DNA of 64,000 bases from Acinetobacter sp. WU_MDCI_Axc73 (GTDB lineage Bacteria > Pseudomonadota > Gammaproteobacteria > Pseudomonadales > Moraxellaceae), in contig NZ_JAHPRO010000009.1 of assembly GCF_025562455.1 (NCBI RefSeq), forward strand, positions 82,099 to 146,098. Reading direction: 5' to 3'. The notes under the pieces were generated by a model. It was not told where the DNA came from, did no database searches, and saw nothing but the letters and a program-made list of their open reading frames with translations. The position numbers were made by a program, and so were the translations under genes. This document shows positions 17,561 to 26,518 of this stretch, one piece after another. The number at the start of each line of letters is the position of its first letter. Position 1 is the first letter of the stretch.

Positions 17561-17986
17561 GTGACAAAAGTTAATGTGGAAGAAAACAATGCCAAGAAAA
17601 TTACCGTTGCTGCAGCGATTATTTTAAATGAGGCAGGTGAGCTCTTGGTGGTGCGTAAGAAACATACTCATGTATTTATGCAGGTGGGCGGTAAGTTAGA
17701 AGCAAATGAACCGCCTGAACAAGCAATTGCAAGAGAAATCAAAGAGGAAATCGGCTGTGATATTCAGATTGATCAATTTATAGGTCGGTTTGAAACAGCA
17801 ACGGCGAATGAACCAGATCATCAACTGGTTAGCTATGTTTATTTGGCAAAGTTAAAGCAAACACCACAGATTGCTGCTGAAATTGCCGAAATGAAATGGG
17901 TGGCGCTAGATGATCAAGCTACTGCGCTTGCGCCTTTAACACGCGAGGTGGTTATACCGTGGTGTCAAAGGTACTTAAAGATTTAG
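17561..17986 (+). CDS. Nudix hydrolase
   Basis: This 141-residue protein starts at GTG 17561. The Nudix box GX5EX7REUXEEXGU is complete: G-KLEAN-E-PPEQAIA-RE-IKEEIG at about 47-66. Nudix enzymes cleave nucleoside diphosphates linked to another group; the substrate is not readable here. It follows the LOG gene by 15 bases and converges with comF, ending only 6 bases from the comF stop. Confidence 0.9.
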   Translation: MTKVNVEENNAKKITVAAAIILNEAGELLVVRKKHTHVFMQVGGKLEANEPPEQAIAREIKEEIGCDIQIDQFIGRFETATANEPDHQLVSYVYLAKLKQTPQIAAEIAEMKWVALDDQATALAPLTREVVIPWCQRYLKI

Positions 17987-17992
17987 CACTTT

Positions 17993-18649
17993 TTAAGTGT
18001 TAGCGCTTTGATTTTTTGCTGCAGCAATACAACAAGCATAGATTTGTTGACAACCCAACTGTTGTAAAGCTTGATGTAAGGCATAAATTGAGCTGCCAGT
18101 GGTGACGACATCATCAATGATCAAGACTTTTCGGTAGCAAATTTTAGGTTTCTCTAAGAGAACAAACTGTTGCTCTATGCCTTGAATACGTTCTATTCGA
18201 TTGAGTCCTTTTTGAGAATGTTGTTCGAGTCGATGGATTGGTTGCCAGACGGGAATATGGAGTTTCTTTGCCAGTTGTTGTGCCAATAGCAAGGATTGAT
18301 TATAACCGCGTTCGATCAAACGTGCTTCCGAGATCGGCATAGGGACAATCGCCTGAACTTTAGGATATTTCATCTGGGCAAGGAGTTGATCGAGTACAGG
18401 TTGGTGATGTAATTTTTGCTCGTATTTAAACTGCTGCAAAATTCGATCAACTGGATAATCATAGTCACAGACCGCCATGATCTGTAATTCATGCCGATGG
18501 ATGGTTTGCTTAAGCCAAGGTAATTGCTGCCAGCAACTTTTACATAGCAGATAATGCGTTAAACGTGGACTAGATTCACATAGACGACAAGGAAGTATTT
18601 TTTGCCCTAGCTCATGTATGGATGCTTTAATATAATCAAATATAGGCAT
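17993..18649 (-). CDS. comF: ComF family phosphoribosyltransferase-like protein
   Basis: ComF-type proteins are needed for natural transformation in several bacteria and combine an N-terminal zinc finger with a phosphoribosyltransferase fold. The start at 18649 (MPIFDYIKASIHELGQ) has GAGG about 10 bases upstream and overlaps the 3' end of recG by 14 bases. A four-Cys finger (CRLCES, then LLCKSC) lies at about 26-43. The PRPP loop VLIIDDVVTTGSSI is near the C-terminus. The 218-residue length is normal. In competent Acinetobacter a role in DNA uptake is plausible. The gene is probably co-transcribed with recG. Confidence 0.88.
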   Translation of the reverse strand: MPIFDYIKASIHELGQKILPCRLCESSPRLTHYLLCKSCWQQLPWLKQTIHRHELQIMAVCDYDYPVDRILQQFKYEQKLHHQPVLDQLLAQMKYPKVQAIVPMPISEARLIERGYNQSLLLAQQLAKKLHIPVWQPIHRLEQHSQKGLNRIERIQGIEQQFVLLEKPKICYRKVLIIDDVVTTGSSIYALHQALQQLGCQQIYACCIAAAKNQSANT

Positions 18650-20681
18650 AGCGTGGTGCCTCAGGTAACCAGCGTTTGAGTAGGGCATCGGCCTGCACAG
18701 GATGGCGTGTTAACACCTGTTCTGCTACATAATGTGCTTGCGTCAGCAAATGATCATCGCGCTCCAGACGTGCCACCCGAAAGCCCATATCACCTGTTTG
18801 TTTGGTTCCCAATAATTCTCCAGGACCGCGAATTTCCAGATCTTTTTCCGCAATCACAAAGCCATCGTTACTTTCTCTTAAAATGGATAATCGTTCATGT
18901 CCATTTTGTGACAAAGGCGTTTTATAGAGTAGAGCACAGAAACTGGCAGTTGCACCACGTCCAACCCGACCACGTAATTGATGAAGCTGTGAAAGACCTA
19001 AACGTTCGGCATTTTCAATGACCATAATTGAGGCATTGGGAACATCTACGCCAACTTCAATCACGGTCGTGGCAATCAGTAATTGTAGTTGATTATCCTT
19101 AAATGCTTGCATGACACTTTGTTTTTCATCAGCTTTCATTTTGCCGTGTACCAGACCGATATTTAGTTCAGGAAAACGATCTTTCATTTCTTGATAAGTG
19201 GCTTCAGCTGCTTGAGCATCCAGTGTTTCAGATTGCTCGACCAGCGTACACACCCAGTAGGCCTGTTTGCCTTCACGGCAATTACTGGCGATTCGTTGCA
19301 GCACTTGTTCGCGCCGATCAAGTGGAATAGTGACGGTTTGAATCGGGGTACGTCCTGGTGGAAGCTCATCAATGATGGAGGTATCCAGATCGCCATAGGC
19401 ACTCATCGCCAAAGTACGCGGGATTGGGGTCGCAGTCATGACTAATTGATGAGGCGTAAGTTGATCACCGCCTTTATTGCGAAGCGCTAAACGTTGATCG
19501 ACCCCAAACCGATGTTGTTCATCGATTATAACCAAACCTAATTTGGCGAATTCAACGCTATCCTGAAATAACGCATGAGTACCTACTACCAGTTGGGCTT
19601 CTGCATTTTTTATGCTGAGTTCGGCCTGCGTGCGAGCCTTCCCTTTTTGTTTTCCAGACAGCCACGCGACTTGTATTCCTAGTGGCTCAAACCAGCGTTT
19701 AAAATTTAGAAAATGTTGCTCAGCCAAAATTTCAGTCGGGGCCATGAGTGCGACTTGCCATCCTGCTTCTAGCGTATGACAAGCAGCGACAGCGGCAACC
19801 AAGGTTTTGCCTGCGCCAACATCACCTTGTACTAAGCGGAGCATCGGTTTGTTTTGCTTGAGATCGTTAACAATTTCTTTGGACACTCGTTTTTGGGCTT
19901 GTGTCATTTCAAAGGGTAATTGGGCGAGTAAGGCTTTGGCAAGTGTCTTGCTTGGGCTAAAACTGGGAGAAGCAATTTGTCGAATATAAGCACGTCGGGT
20001 GAGTAAGCTGACCTGATGTGCGACCAGTTCTTCAAAAATCAGTCTTTGCTGCGCTGGATGCGAACCTTGTGCCAATTGCTGCATATTGGCATCGACAGGA
20101 GGTTCATGGATATACTGTAATGCTTGTTTGAGCGCATAACCATTGGTGTATTGTTCAGGCAATAATTCTGGTAAATGATCGCTGTATTGTCTGAGTGCCT
20201 GTTTAACATATTCACGCAGTTTGGCTTGAGTGAGTCCTTCAGTGCTTGGATAGATTGCAGTTAGTTGGGTTTTTGGTAATGCGACATGTTCGCTAAGCAA
20301 CTGAATCTCAGGATGATACATCTCCAAACCGCGTGCGCCGACACGTACTTCACCAAAAACGCGTAAACGATGGCCTGCTTTTAACTTATCAGTCAGGTTT
20401 TTATAAATATGATAAAAGCGTAAGGTAACTTTACCTGATTCATCTTGCAGTAAAGCGGCCAGAGATTTACGTTTTCCAGGTGGAAAGTCCAGAGATTTGA
20501 CTTCACCTTCAAGTAAATAGCTGCGTCCCACCACCAGTTGGTTCATGGGAATGACCGTGCTACGATCTTCATAGTCACGCGGTAGATGAAACAGAAGATC
20601 ATCTGTGGTGAAAATATTGAGTTTTTCCAGAAGTGCAGCGGCAGCGCCACCGACACCCTGTAACTGCTGGACTGAAGTCAT
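18636..20681 (-). CDS. recG: ATP-dependent DNA helicase RecG
   Basis: RecG remodels stalled replication forks and Holliday junctions. The 681-residue product has the N-terminal wedge/OB domain (DYEDRSTVIP, RHLRV-like HRLRVFGEVRVG). The SF2 helicase core follows with VQGDVGAGKTLVA, APTEILAEQH, DEQHRFGV, TATPIPRTLAM and VGVDVPNA. The QLRGRVGRG motif and TRG-type C-terminus are present. It overlaps comF downstream, and the epimerase-like gene diverges 38 bases from its start. Confidence 0.96.
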   Translation of the reverse strand: MTSVQQLQGVGGAAAALLEKLNIFTTDDLLFHLPRDYEDRSTVIPMNQLVVGRSYLLEGEVKSLDFPPGKRKSLAALLQDESGKVTLRFYHIYKNLTDKLKAGHRLRVFGEVRVGARGLEMYHPEIQLLSEHVALPKTQLTAIYPSTEGLTQAKLREYVKQALRQYSDHLPELLPEQYTNGYALKQALQYIHEPPVDANMQQLAQGSHPAQQRLIFEELVAHQVSLLTRRAYIRQIASPSFSPSKTLAKALLAQLPFEMTQAQKRVSKEIVNDLKQNKPMLRLVQGDVGAGKTLVAAVAACHTLEAGWQVALMAPTEILAEQHFLNFKRWFEPLGIQVAWLSGKQKGKARTQAELSIKNAEAQLVVGTHALFQDSVEFAKLGLVIIDEQHRFGVDQRLALRNKGGDQLTPHQLVMTATPIPRTLAMSAYGDLDTSIIDELPPGRTPIQTVTIPLDRREQVLQRIASNCREGKQAYWVCTLVEQSETLDAQAAEATYQEMKDRFPELNIGLVHGKMKADEKQSVMQAFKDNQLQLLIATTVIEVGVDVPNASIMVIENAERLGLSQLHQLRGRVGRGATASFCALLYKTPLSQNGHERLSILRESNDGFVIAEKDLEIRGPGELLGTKQTGDMGFRVARLERDDHLLTQAHYVAEQVLTRHPVQADALLKRWLPEAPRYAYI

Positions 20682-20719
20682 ATCTCTCCAAGTCAGGACC
20701 CTTTATATCAGGATCATGC

Positions 20720-21553
20720 ATGCATATTTTATTTATTGGTTATGGTAAAACATCTCAACGCGTTGCCCAATTTCTATTTGAACAAAACTCGAATCAACAG
20801 CGACATCAAATTACCACAATTAGCCGTAGCCCGAAAACAGATGTGTGTGCGAATCACCTGATTCAAGATGTGCATGACCTTAATCTGGATAATCTTGCAC
20901 CAGTTGATTTGGTCTATGTGGCTTTGGCACCTTCAGAAAGAAGTGTGGAGGCTTATCGCAAGATTTATGTGGATTCAGTTGAATTCATCGTCCAAGCATT
21001 AAAATCGCATCCTGTTCAGAGGGTCATAGTGCTGTCATCGACACGAGTTTATGGTGAACATCTGGGCGAACGAGTCGATGATGAGTCGCCCGTTCAGCCT
21101 GTAGATGAGCAAGGACAAATTTTGCATGACATGGAATTAAAATGGCTGGCAGCATATCCGAAACAGGCGGTGATTATTCGTCCTTCTGGAATCTATGGTC
21201 AATCGGTTACGCGTTTAATAAAAATGGCAGAAAACACCACGATCTACCCAAAGATTCATTATAGTAATCGGATTCATATTGATGATCTAGCCAGTTTTTT
21301 GGCTTATTTATCGACTTTAAAAAATGTAGATTCATCTTATATTGTGACCAATAACCATCCTTTAGCTTTACATGAAGTTATTTTGTGGTTTCAACAACAA
21401 TTAGATTTGCCACGGCTTCAACTAAGCAGTCAGGAAGTTTCAGGAAAACGCTTATACGCAACACGAATGCTAGAAACGGGATTTCAATTACAGCATTCAG
21501 TTTGCTTTAATGACTATACAATCTGCCTGCAACAACATAGGCAAAACCATTAA
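20720..21553 (+). CDS. NAD(P)-binding epimerase/reductase-like protein (extended SDR, YeeZ-like)
   Basis: The start at 20720 (MHILFIGYGKTSQRVAQFL) has AGGA 6 bases upstream; the frame is open back into recG. The 277-residue protein begins with a Rossmann glycine motif GYGKTSQ and has the SDR-like strand RVIVLSSTRVYGEHLG with VYG. It then shows RPSGIYG and RIHIDDLASFL. These fit the atypical extended SDR group to which YeeZ belongs. The classical YxxxK catalytic pair is not evident, so it may bind NAD(P) without typical epimerase activity. Confidence 0.75.
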   Translation: MHILFIGYGKTSQRVAQFLFEQNSNQQRHQITTISRSPKTDVCANHLIQDVHDLNLDNLAPVDLVYVALAPSERSVEAYRKIYVDSVEFIVQALKSHPVQRVIVLSSTRVYGEHLGERVDDESPVQPVDEQGQILHDMELKWLAAYPKQAVIIRPSGIYGQSVTRLIKMAENTTIYPKIHYSNRIHIDDLASFLAYLSTLKNVDSSYIVTNNHPLALHEVILWFQQQLDLPRLQLSSQEVSGKRLYATRMLETGFQLQHSVCFNDYTICLQQHRQNH

Positions 21554-21623
21554 TTTAATTAAACTCAAGAAAGCAGCAATATTTACAATTAAAGTAAACT
21601 GAGAAATATAAGATTGGTGGAAG

Positions 21624-22610
21624 ATGTTCAAACAGTCATTTGGAAGCTTACTTCTGCTCATCGTGGTGCAACAGGTGGCAGCGGTCGAAAGAACATGGTG
21701 TGTATATGACCCAGTCGGTATGCAAGGGGATATCACACGGCGTTTAAAAGAGATTGCGCTTTATGCACAACGTGATCAGGTCAAACTGCAACTTAAAATT
21801 TATCAGCATGAGACAGAGGCGATTGCCCAATTTAATCAAAAAAAATGTTCAGGTCTGGTCGCAACTAACTTTAACACTCGAAACTATAATGCATTTATGG
21901 GAAGCACGGCAGGCGTGGGGTTTATCACAAATAATACAACTGCACAGCATTTTATTCAATTGTTGAACCAACCTGCATTACGTTCTGCCATGCAGCAAGG
22001 CGAGTATGAAGTTGTTGGATTTATTCCTTTGGGAATGGCCTATATGATGCTCAAAACACCAACCCTTTATAAAGTGACAGATTTAAAAAATAAACGAATT
22101 GGTGTTTTGGCTGAAGTTCCGCCACAAACTGCTTTGGTGCGCAGTGTTCGTGCTCAACCAATTATCGTCAATTTTAATAATGCAATTGATGCTTTTAAAA
22201 ATAATCAGATTGATATTTTGCCTGCCCCCATCTATGGCTTATTGCCTTATAACCTGAAAAAGGAGTTTGGTGAATCGACCCGAGTCATTAATTTTCCGGT
22301 GGTTTATGCAGGCTTAAACATTGTAATCCGAACTACTGAATATCCAGCAGATTTTGGTGTGAATATGCGACATTGGTTTGCAGGACAGGCAAGTGTATTG
22401 GTGGGACAAGTGATACGCTGGGAAAATCGATTACCTGCATATTATTGGATGGATGTCTCTGCCACTGAGAAACAAGCTTATAATGTGGTCATTGCGAAAG
22501 TACGCAATCAATATTCCCAGAACTCTTTTTACGATCCGCGCTTTGTTAAACTCATTAAAAAATTACGCTGTGAAGATGAGCCGCAATATTTTGAATGTCA
22601 TCTCTGGTGA
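21624..22610 (+). CDS. Putative periplasmic solute-binding protein
   Basis: This 328-residue protein has a signal peptide (MFKQSFGSLLLLIVVQQVAA, cleavage near AVA-VE). The mature part looks like a TRAP- or TAXI-type binding protein: VYDPVGMQGDI, YQHETEAIAQFNQKKCSG, then LKNKRIGVLAEVPPQTALVRS, which resembles the central strand-helix of such proteins. Four Cys residues (WCVYDP, KKCSG, LRCEDE, FECHLW) could form disulfides. It stands alone with no permease gene beside it. The TRAP permease at 55.1 kb has no local binding protein, which makes this a possible partner (inference only). Confidence 0.65.
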   Translation: MFKQSFGSLLLLIVVQQVAAVERTWCVYDPVGMQGDITRRLKEIALYAQRDQVKLQLKIYQHETEAIAQFNQKKCSGLVATNFNTRNYNAFMGSTAGVGFITNNTTAQHFIQLLNQPALRSAMQQGEYEVVGFIPLGMAYMMLKTPTLYKVTDLKNKRIGVLAEVPPQTALVRSVRAQPIIVNFNNAIDAFKNNQIDILPAPIYGLLPYNLKKEFGESTRVINFPVVYAGLNIVIRTTEYPADFGVNMRHWFAGQASVLVGQVIRWENRLPAYYWMDVSATEKQAYNVVIAKVRNQYSQNSFYDPRFVKLIKKLRCEDEPQYFECHLW

Positions 22611-22640
22611 AAAAAATGGCAACCGAAGTTACCATTTTTA
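22611..22640. terminator. Bidirectional terminator between the solute-binding gene and plsB
   Basis: AAAAATGGCAAC pairs with GTTACCATTTTT (one mismatch) around a CGAA tetraloop, directly between two convergent stop codons. Confidence 0.82.
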
Positions 22641-22653
22641 TCTTTAATCAGGA

Positions 22654-25221
22654 TTAAGCTTTTTTGCGTTTTAAACGGCGTTTCGCTTGCTGTGATGCAA
22701 CCGCATCTAAAGCAGCTTTAAGCTCATCGTCATTAAAGGTGGTGATATGTTGCAACATTTGTAAGGTTGCTTCATCCAGTACTAATTTAGCACCCTCAGC
22801 CATATTGCTAAAGTTGCGTTCAAACTTGATATCACCCTGATCATTAGTGCAAATATAACCTTGTTGGGTCAGAACCTTAATAAAGCTTTGGAATAGAGAT
22901 TTATCAAAGAACTCAGGTGAATTAAACTCATATAGCACAGATAGACGTTGTCCGAGCAAATGGCTCAAATCTTCCACTTGTTTGACAGAAATATTACCTG
23001 AACCACGCTGTGCAATTAATGCCAGAGTCATGTAATAACGTTCTAAACTTTGCTTCACTGGTGCAGCCAAAATCACCAATTGATTATGATCTTCTGAGTT
23101 TGGTGCTGGGCTAATCAAGTCGCCTTCACTGTCTCGTTCAATCAGTTTGGCATTAATCAGAGCATCGGCATATTGATCAATTTGTTGTTCAAGTTGCTCG
23201 GGTTTCCATTTCAGGAATAACTCCGCTTGTAAAAACGGATACAGGGTTTTTATGACATTGATTAGATTTTTCTGGCTAATTTTACCATTGTGTTCAACGA
23301 GCGCTGCAATTAAAGATGGTAGTACAAAAGCATGTAAAATATTATTACGGAAGTACGTCAACAAGACCGCTTGATAATCTTCGATTGCAATAATATCGCC
23401 TAATACATGCTGGACACGTTTAATCAATTTCAGTTTTAAGCCGTAAGCAATAATTTCCTTACCAGACAGTGGCGTTACTTGTGTGCGCTCATCATAAGGA
23501 AGTGTGGTAACAAGGTTGCGATAAGCATCAAGTTGTTTAATACACAACTCTTCGTCCAATGTATGTTTAGGGGTTGCCAATAAAATTAAAGAAAGCAATG
23601 AAACAGGATTGATCACTACAGCGCGGTTGATATTTTCAACAATAGCATATGCTGAACTATTAATGACCTCTGAAACTTGTGGTGGAATCGGATCATCGTT
23701 TTTCTCAATTTTGATTTGATCTGCACCATGTGCTTTTAGCAAATCGTCCAGAAACACAGGCTCGCCGAAGTTAACGTGGACCTTGCCAAAAATACGTTCA
23801 ATTTTGCGTAAAGTTTGAACAATCCCAAAGATGGATTCTGCTTCTTTTGGCTTGCCTTGCATTTCTCCGACATAGGTTGAACCTTCCATTAAGCGTTCAT
23901 AACCAATATATGTTGGAACAAAAGCAATGGGCTTAGCTCGACCGCGTAAATGACTGTGTATGGTCATGGCCAGCATGCCTGTTTTGGGTGGAAGTAAACG
24001 CCCAGTACGCGAGCGCCCCCCTTCAATAAAATATTCAAGCGGTGTATTACGCGACAAAATATTATAGAGATATTCTTTAAATACAGACGTATAAAGCGCA
24101 TTGCCACGGAACGAACGACGAATAAAAAATGCACCACCGCCACGTAAAAGCTGACCGACAAATGGCAGGTTTAGATTATCTCCTGCTGCAATATATGGCA
24201 CCATTAAACCACGACGATAAATCACATAAGACAACAATAAATAATCGATATGGCTGCGGTGGCATGGTGTGTAGATAATTTCATAGTCTTTGGCAAGTTC
24301 ACGCACGGTACTAAAGTTATGAACTTCGACACCGTCATAAAGTTGTGTCCACAGTCGAGTCAGAGCCATATCAGCAAAACGGATTGCTGAATATGAATAA
24401 TCTGAAACAATTTCATTTAGATAGCCAATCGCACGGCGTTCAGCTTCGAGCATGCTGACTTTTCCGCGAATACTTTCCCGACGAATCGCATCCTGCACAT
24501 CACGCGATTTGATCAGGGATTCCATCACATTACGGCGGTCAGACAAGTCAGGCCCAAGAACCACTTCACGCTGACTATCTAAATAGTCATTCAAAGTGCT
24601 CACGATATATGTAGCCGGAGAAAGATTCGGATAATGAACACTGGCATAGTTGACCAGTTGGCGTAACGACTGCGGTTCATGAAACTCAACATAAGTTTGA
24701 CGACCATGCAGACCGATATTCATCAATTGTTTGACTTTACCCGGGGTTGCCCAAGTATCTGTAAATAATAACTTAAACCATGAATCTTCTTTATCAGGAG
24801 AGCGTCCCCATAGCACAGTGACAGGAATCAGTTCAATCTCGTAGTCAGGATGTTTGTCTAAAAACTCAATCAAACGCAGTAATCGCGGAGGAAAGGCATG
24901 CGGTGGTGGGTTGAGTAAATTCTTTTCATTGTGATGCTGTAAAAATAAAACAGACGCTTTTTCTTCATGATCATCCATCACCAATGGATCTAATGCAGGC
25001 ATTAAATGCAAGCGACGTGTTTCACCATCAAGGACTAAAGCATTGCTACGGGAGTAATTTTGTAATACATAGCAGACGACTTTTTTCTGCGCAGGATGTT
25101 CTGAAGTCTGCTGATCAGTAGATTCAGAAGGGACTTCCCCAAGAACATGCGGTGTTACCACGAGGTCAAGTAACTTACTCGACAGGCGTCGATACATCTG
25201 ACCCAAGCCACTCTTGGCCAT
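22654..25221 (-). CDS. plsB: Glycerol-3-phosphate 1-O-acyltransferase
   Basis: PlsB makes lysophosphatidic acid from glycerol 3-phosphate and acyl-CoA or acyl-ACP at the inner membrane, the first step of phospholipid synthesis. The 855-residue length fits the large PlsB type. The HX4D motif lies in TPCHRSHIDYLLL at about residue 320. It is followed by AAGDNLNLPFVG with GGGAFFIRRSF, FIEGGRSRTGRLLPPK and AFVPTYIGYE, the four acyltransferase blocks. The C-terminus is strongly basic (QQAKRRLKRKKA). The divergent neighbour is tesB. Confidence 0.96.
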   Translation of the reverse strand: MAKSGLGQMYRRLSSKLLDLVVTPHVLGEVPSESTDQQTSEHPAQKKVVCYVLQNYSRSNALVLDGETRRLHLMPALDPLVMDDHEEKASVLFLQHHNEKNLLNPPPHAFPPRLLRLIEFLDKHPDYEIELIPVTVLWGRSPDKEDSWFKLLFTDTWATPGKVKQLMNIGLHGRQTYVEFHEPQSLRQLVNYASVHYPNLSPATYIVSTLNDYLDSQREVVLGPDLSDRRNVMESLIKSRDVQDAIRRESIRGKVSMLEAERRAIGYLNEIVSDYSYSAIRFADMALTRLWTQLYDGVEVHNFSTVRELAKDYEIIYTPCHRSHIDYLLLSYVIYRRGLMVPYIAAGDNLNLPFVGQLLRGGGAFFIRRSFRGNALYTSVFKEYLYNILSRNTPLEYFIEGGRSRTGRLLPPKTGMLAMTIHSHLRGRAKPIAFVPTYIGYERLMEGSTYVGEMQGKPKEAESIFGIVQTLRKIERIFGKVHVNFGEPVFLDDLLKAHGADQIKIEKNDDPIPPQVSEVINSSAYAIVENINRAVVINPVSLLSLILLATPKHTLDEELCIKQLDAYRNLVTTLPYDERTQVTPLSGKEIIAYGLKLKLIKRVQHVLGDIIAIEDYQAVLLTYFRNNILHAFVLPSLIAALVEHNGKISQKNLINVIKTLYPFLQAELFLKWKPEQLEQQIDQYADALINAKLIERDSEGDLISPAPNSEDHNQLVILAAPVKQSLERYYMTLALIAQRGSGNISVKQVEDLSHLLGQRLSVLYEFNSPEFFDKSLFQSFIKVLTQQGYICTNDQGDIKFERNFSNMAEGAKLVLDEATLQMLQHITTFNDDELKAALDAVASQQAKRRLKRKKA

Positions 25222-25338
25222 AAGAACTCCTACTCAAACAGCAATACTCGGTCCGAAAGAACGAAAACTGCCTTAGTGAATTGATGTGAAAAACAATGGG
25301 CTATTTTCTGATAAATCACATGCACTGCGCTAGTCTTT

Positions 25339-25374
25339 ATCGTTAAAAAACGTATTTTTAATACGTATAACGAT
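25339..25374. promoter_or_regulatory. Nested inverted repeat between plsB and tesB
   Basis: Outer arms ATCGTTA (25339-25345) and TAACGAT (25368-25374) enclose inner arms ACGTATT and AATACGT around a 3-base T loop. It lies about 120 bases from the plsB start and 130 from the tesB start. It has no T run in either direction, so it resembles an operator or attenuator-like hairpin in the shared regulatory region rather than a terminator. Confidence 0.5.
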
Positions 25375-25503
25375 GCTAAAGTGTGACAAGGCAGTCAACT
25401 AATCTTGATGGTTATACTCTGAATTTGTGGAAAAATACCGTATATATGTTTTATAGTTTACAGTTGTCTTGTTTTTAAATTACCGACGCTTTAAAGGTAT
25501 CTC

Positions 25504-26379
25504 ATGAATGCATTAACCCAAGAACTTGTTGAGCTTTTATCTCTTGAAAAGCTTGAAGATCATTTATACCGTGGACAAAGCCGTAATCTGGTCGGAAAAC
25601 GCGTATTTGGTGGGCAAGTTCTGGGACAAGCATTGCGTGCTGCATCTTATACCACAGACCGCCCTGCGCATTCGCTACATGCTTATTTTCTCTATGGCGG
25701 TGATGTCAATGCACCGATTATTTACGAAGTCGATCCATTACGCGATGGTCGAAGCTTTTCCAGTCGTCAAGTTCGTGCTATTCAGCATGGTCGTACTATC
25801 TTTTCTGCAATGATATCTTTTGCTTACCCAGAAGAAGGTTTGAATTATCAACCAGAAGAACCTGACTATCCGGCGCCTGAAGACCTCAAATCAGAAAATG
25901 AGCTGAAAGACGGACTAGTGAATTTCCTACCTGAAAATGTGCGTGCTAGTTTTATGCGCGATCGACATGTAGAAATTCGTCCTGTGGATCCAGTCAATCC
26001 ATTTCAACCTCAGCCGCAAGCACCGAATAATGCGCACTATATCCGAACGCATGATCGTATTCCTAAAGAATTAGATGACCAGTCTTTACATCAAGCCATT
26101 GTCGCATTTTATTCTGATTTCAGCTTAATGACGACTTCCTTAAAACCGCATGGTTTAAGCTATATCTCACCGAGTTTGCAATGTGCCAGTATCGATCACG
26201 CCATTTATTTTCATCGTCCAGTCCGTGCTGATGAATGGATGTTGTATGACATGCAAGCCACAGTCACCGCAAATTCACGCGGATTAAATTTTGGACGGAT
26301 GTGGCAAAACGGTCAGTTGGTGTGTAGTACTGTTCAGGAGGGTCTTATACGCCTGCGTGAAATAGCCAATAACCAATAA
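25504..26379 (+). CDS. tesB: Acyl-CoA thioesterase II
   Basis: TesB hydrolyses acyl-CoAs to free fatty acid and CoA in the cytoplasm. The 291-residue product contains the two hot-dog domains of the family: RVFGGQVLGQALRAA and HSLHAYFLYGGD in the first, LSYISPSLQCASIDHAIYFH and SRGLNFGRMWQNGQL in the second. Length and motif spacing match E. coli TesB. It is monocistronic, divergent from plsB, and followed by a terminator. Confidence 0.94.
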   Translation: MNALTQELVELLSLEKLEDHLYRGQSRNLVGKRVFGGQVLGQALRAASYTTDRPAHSLHAYFLYGGDVNAPIIYEVDPLRDGRSFSSRQVRAIQHGRTIFSAMISFAYPEEGLNYQPEEPDYPAPEDLKSENELKDGLVNFLPENVRASFMRDRHVEIRPVDPVNPFQPQPQAPNNAHYIRTHDRIPKELDDQSLHQAIVAFYSDFSLMTTSLKPHGLSYISPSLQCASIDHAIYFHRPVRADEWMLYDMQATVTANSRGLNFGRMWQNGQLVCSTVQEGLIRLREIANNQ

Positions 26380-26399
26380 AACCACATCAAATGTTTCAG

Positions 26400-26426
26400 T
26401 AAAGCTGCATGGATGCAGCTTTTTAT
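26400..26426 (+). terminator. Rho-independent terminator of tesB
   Basis: AAAGCTGCAT pairs with ATGCAGCTTT around GG, followed by Ts. Confidence 0.85.
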
Positions 26427-26518
26427 TTTTAAATTTTCAAATATGCTAAAAATTATTCGATTCTAAGCATCTTGCATGTCATAGTAATCCAAAATAATGA
26501 CATTCTATTTTAAATGGT

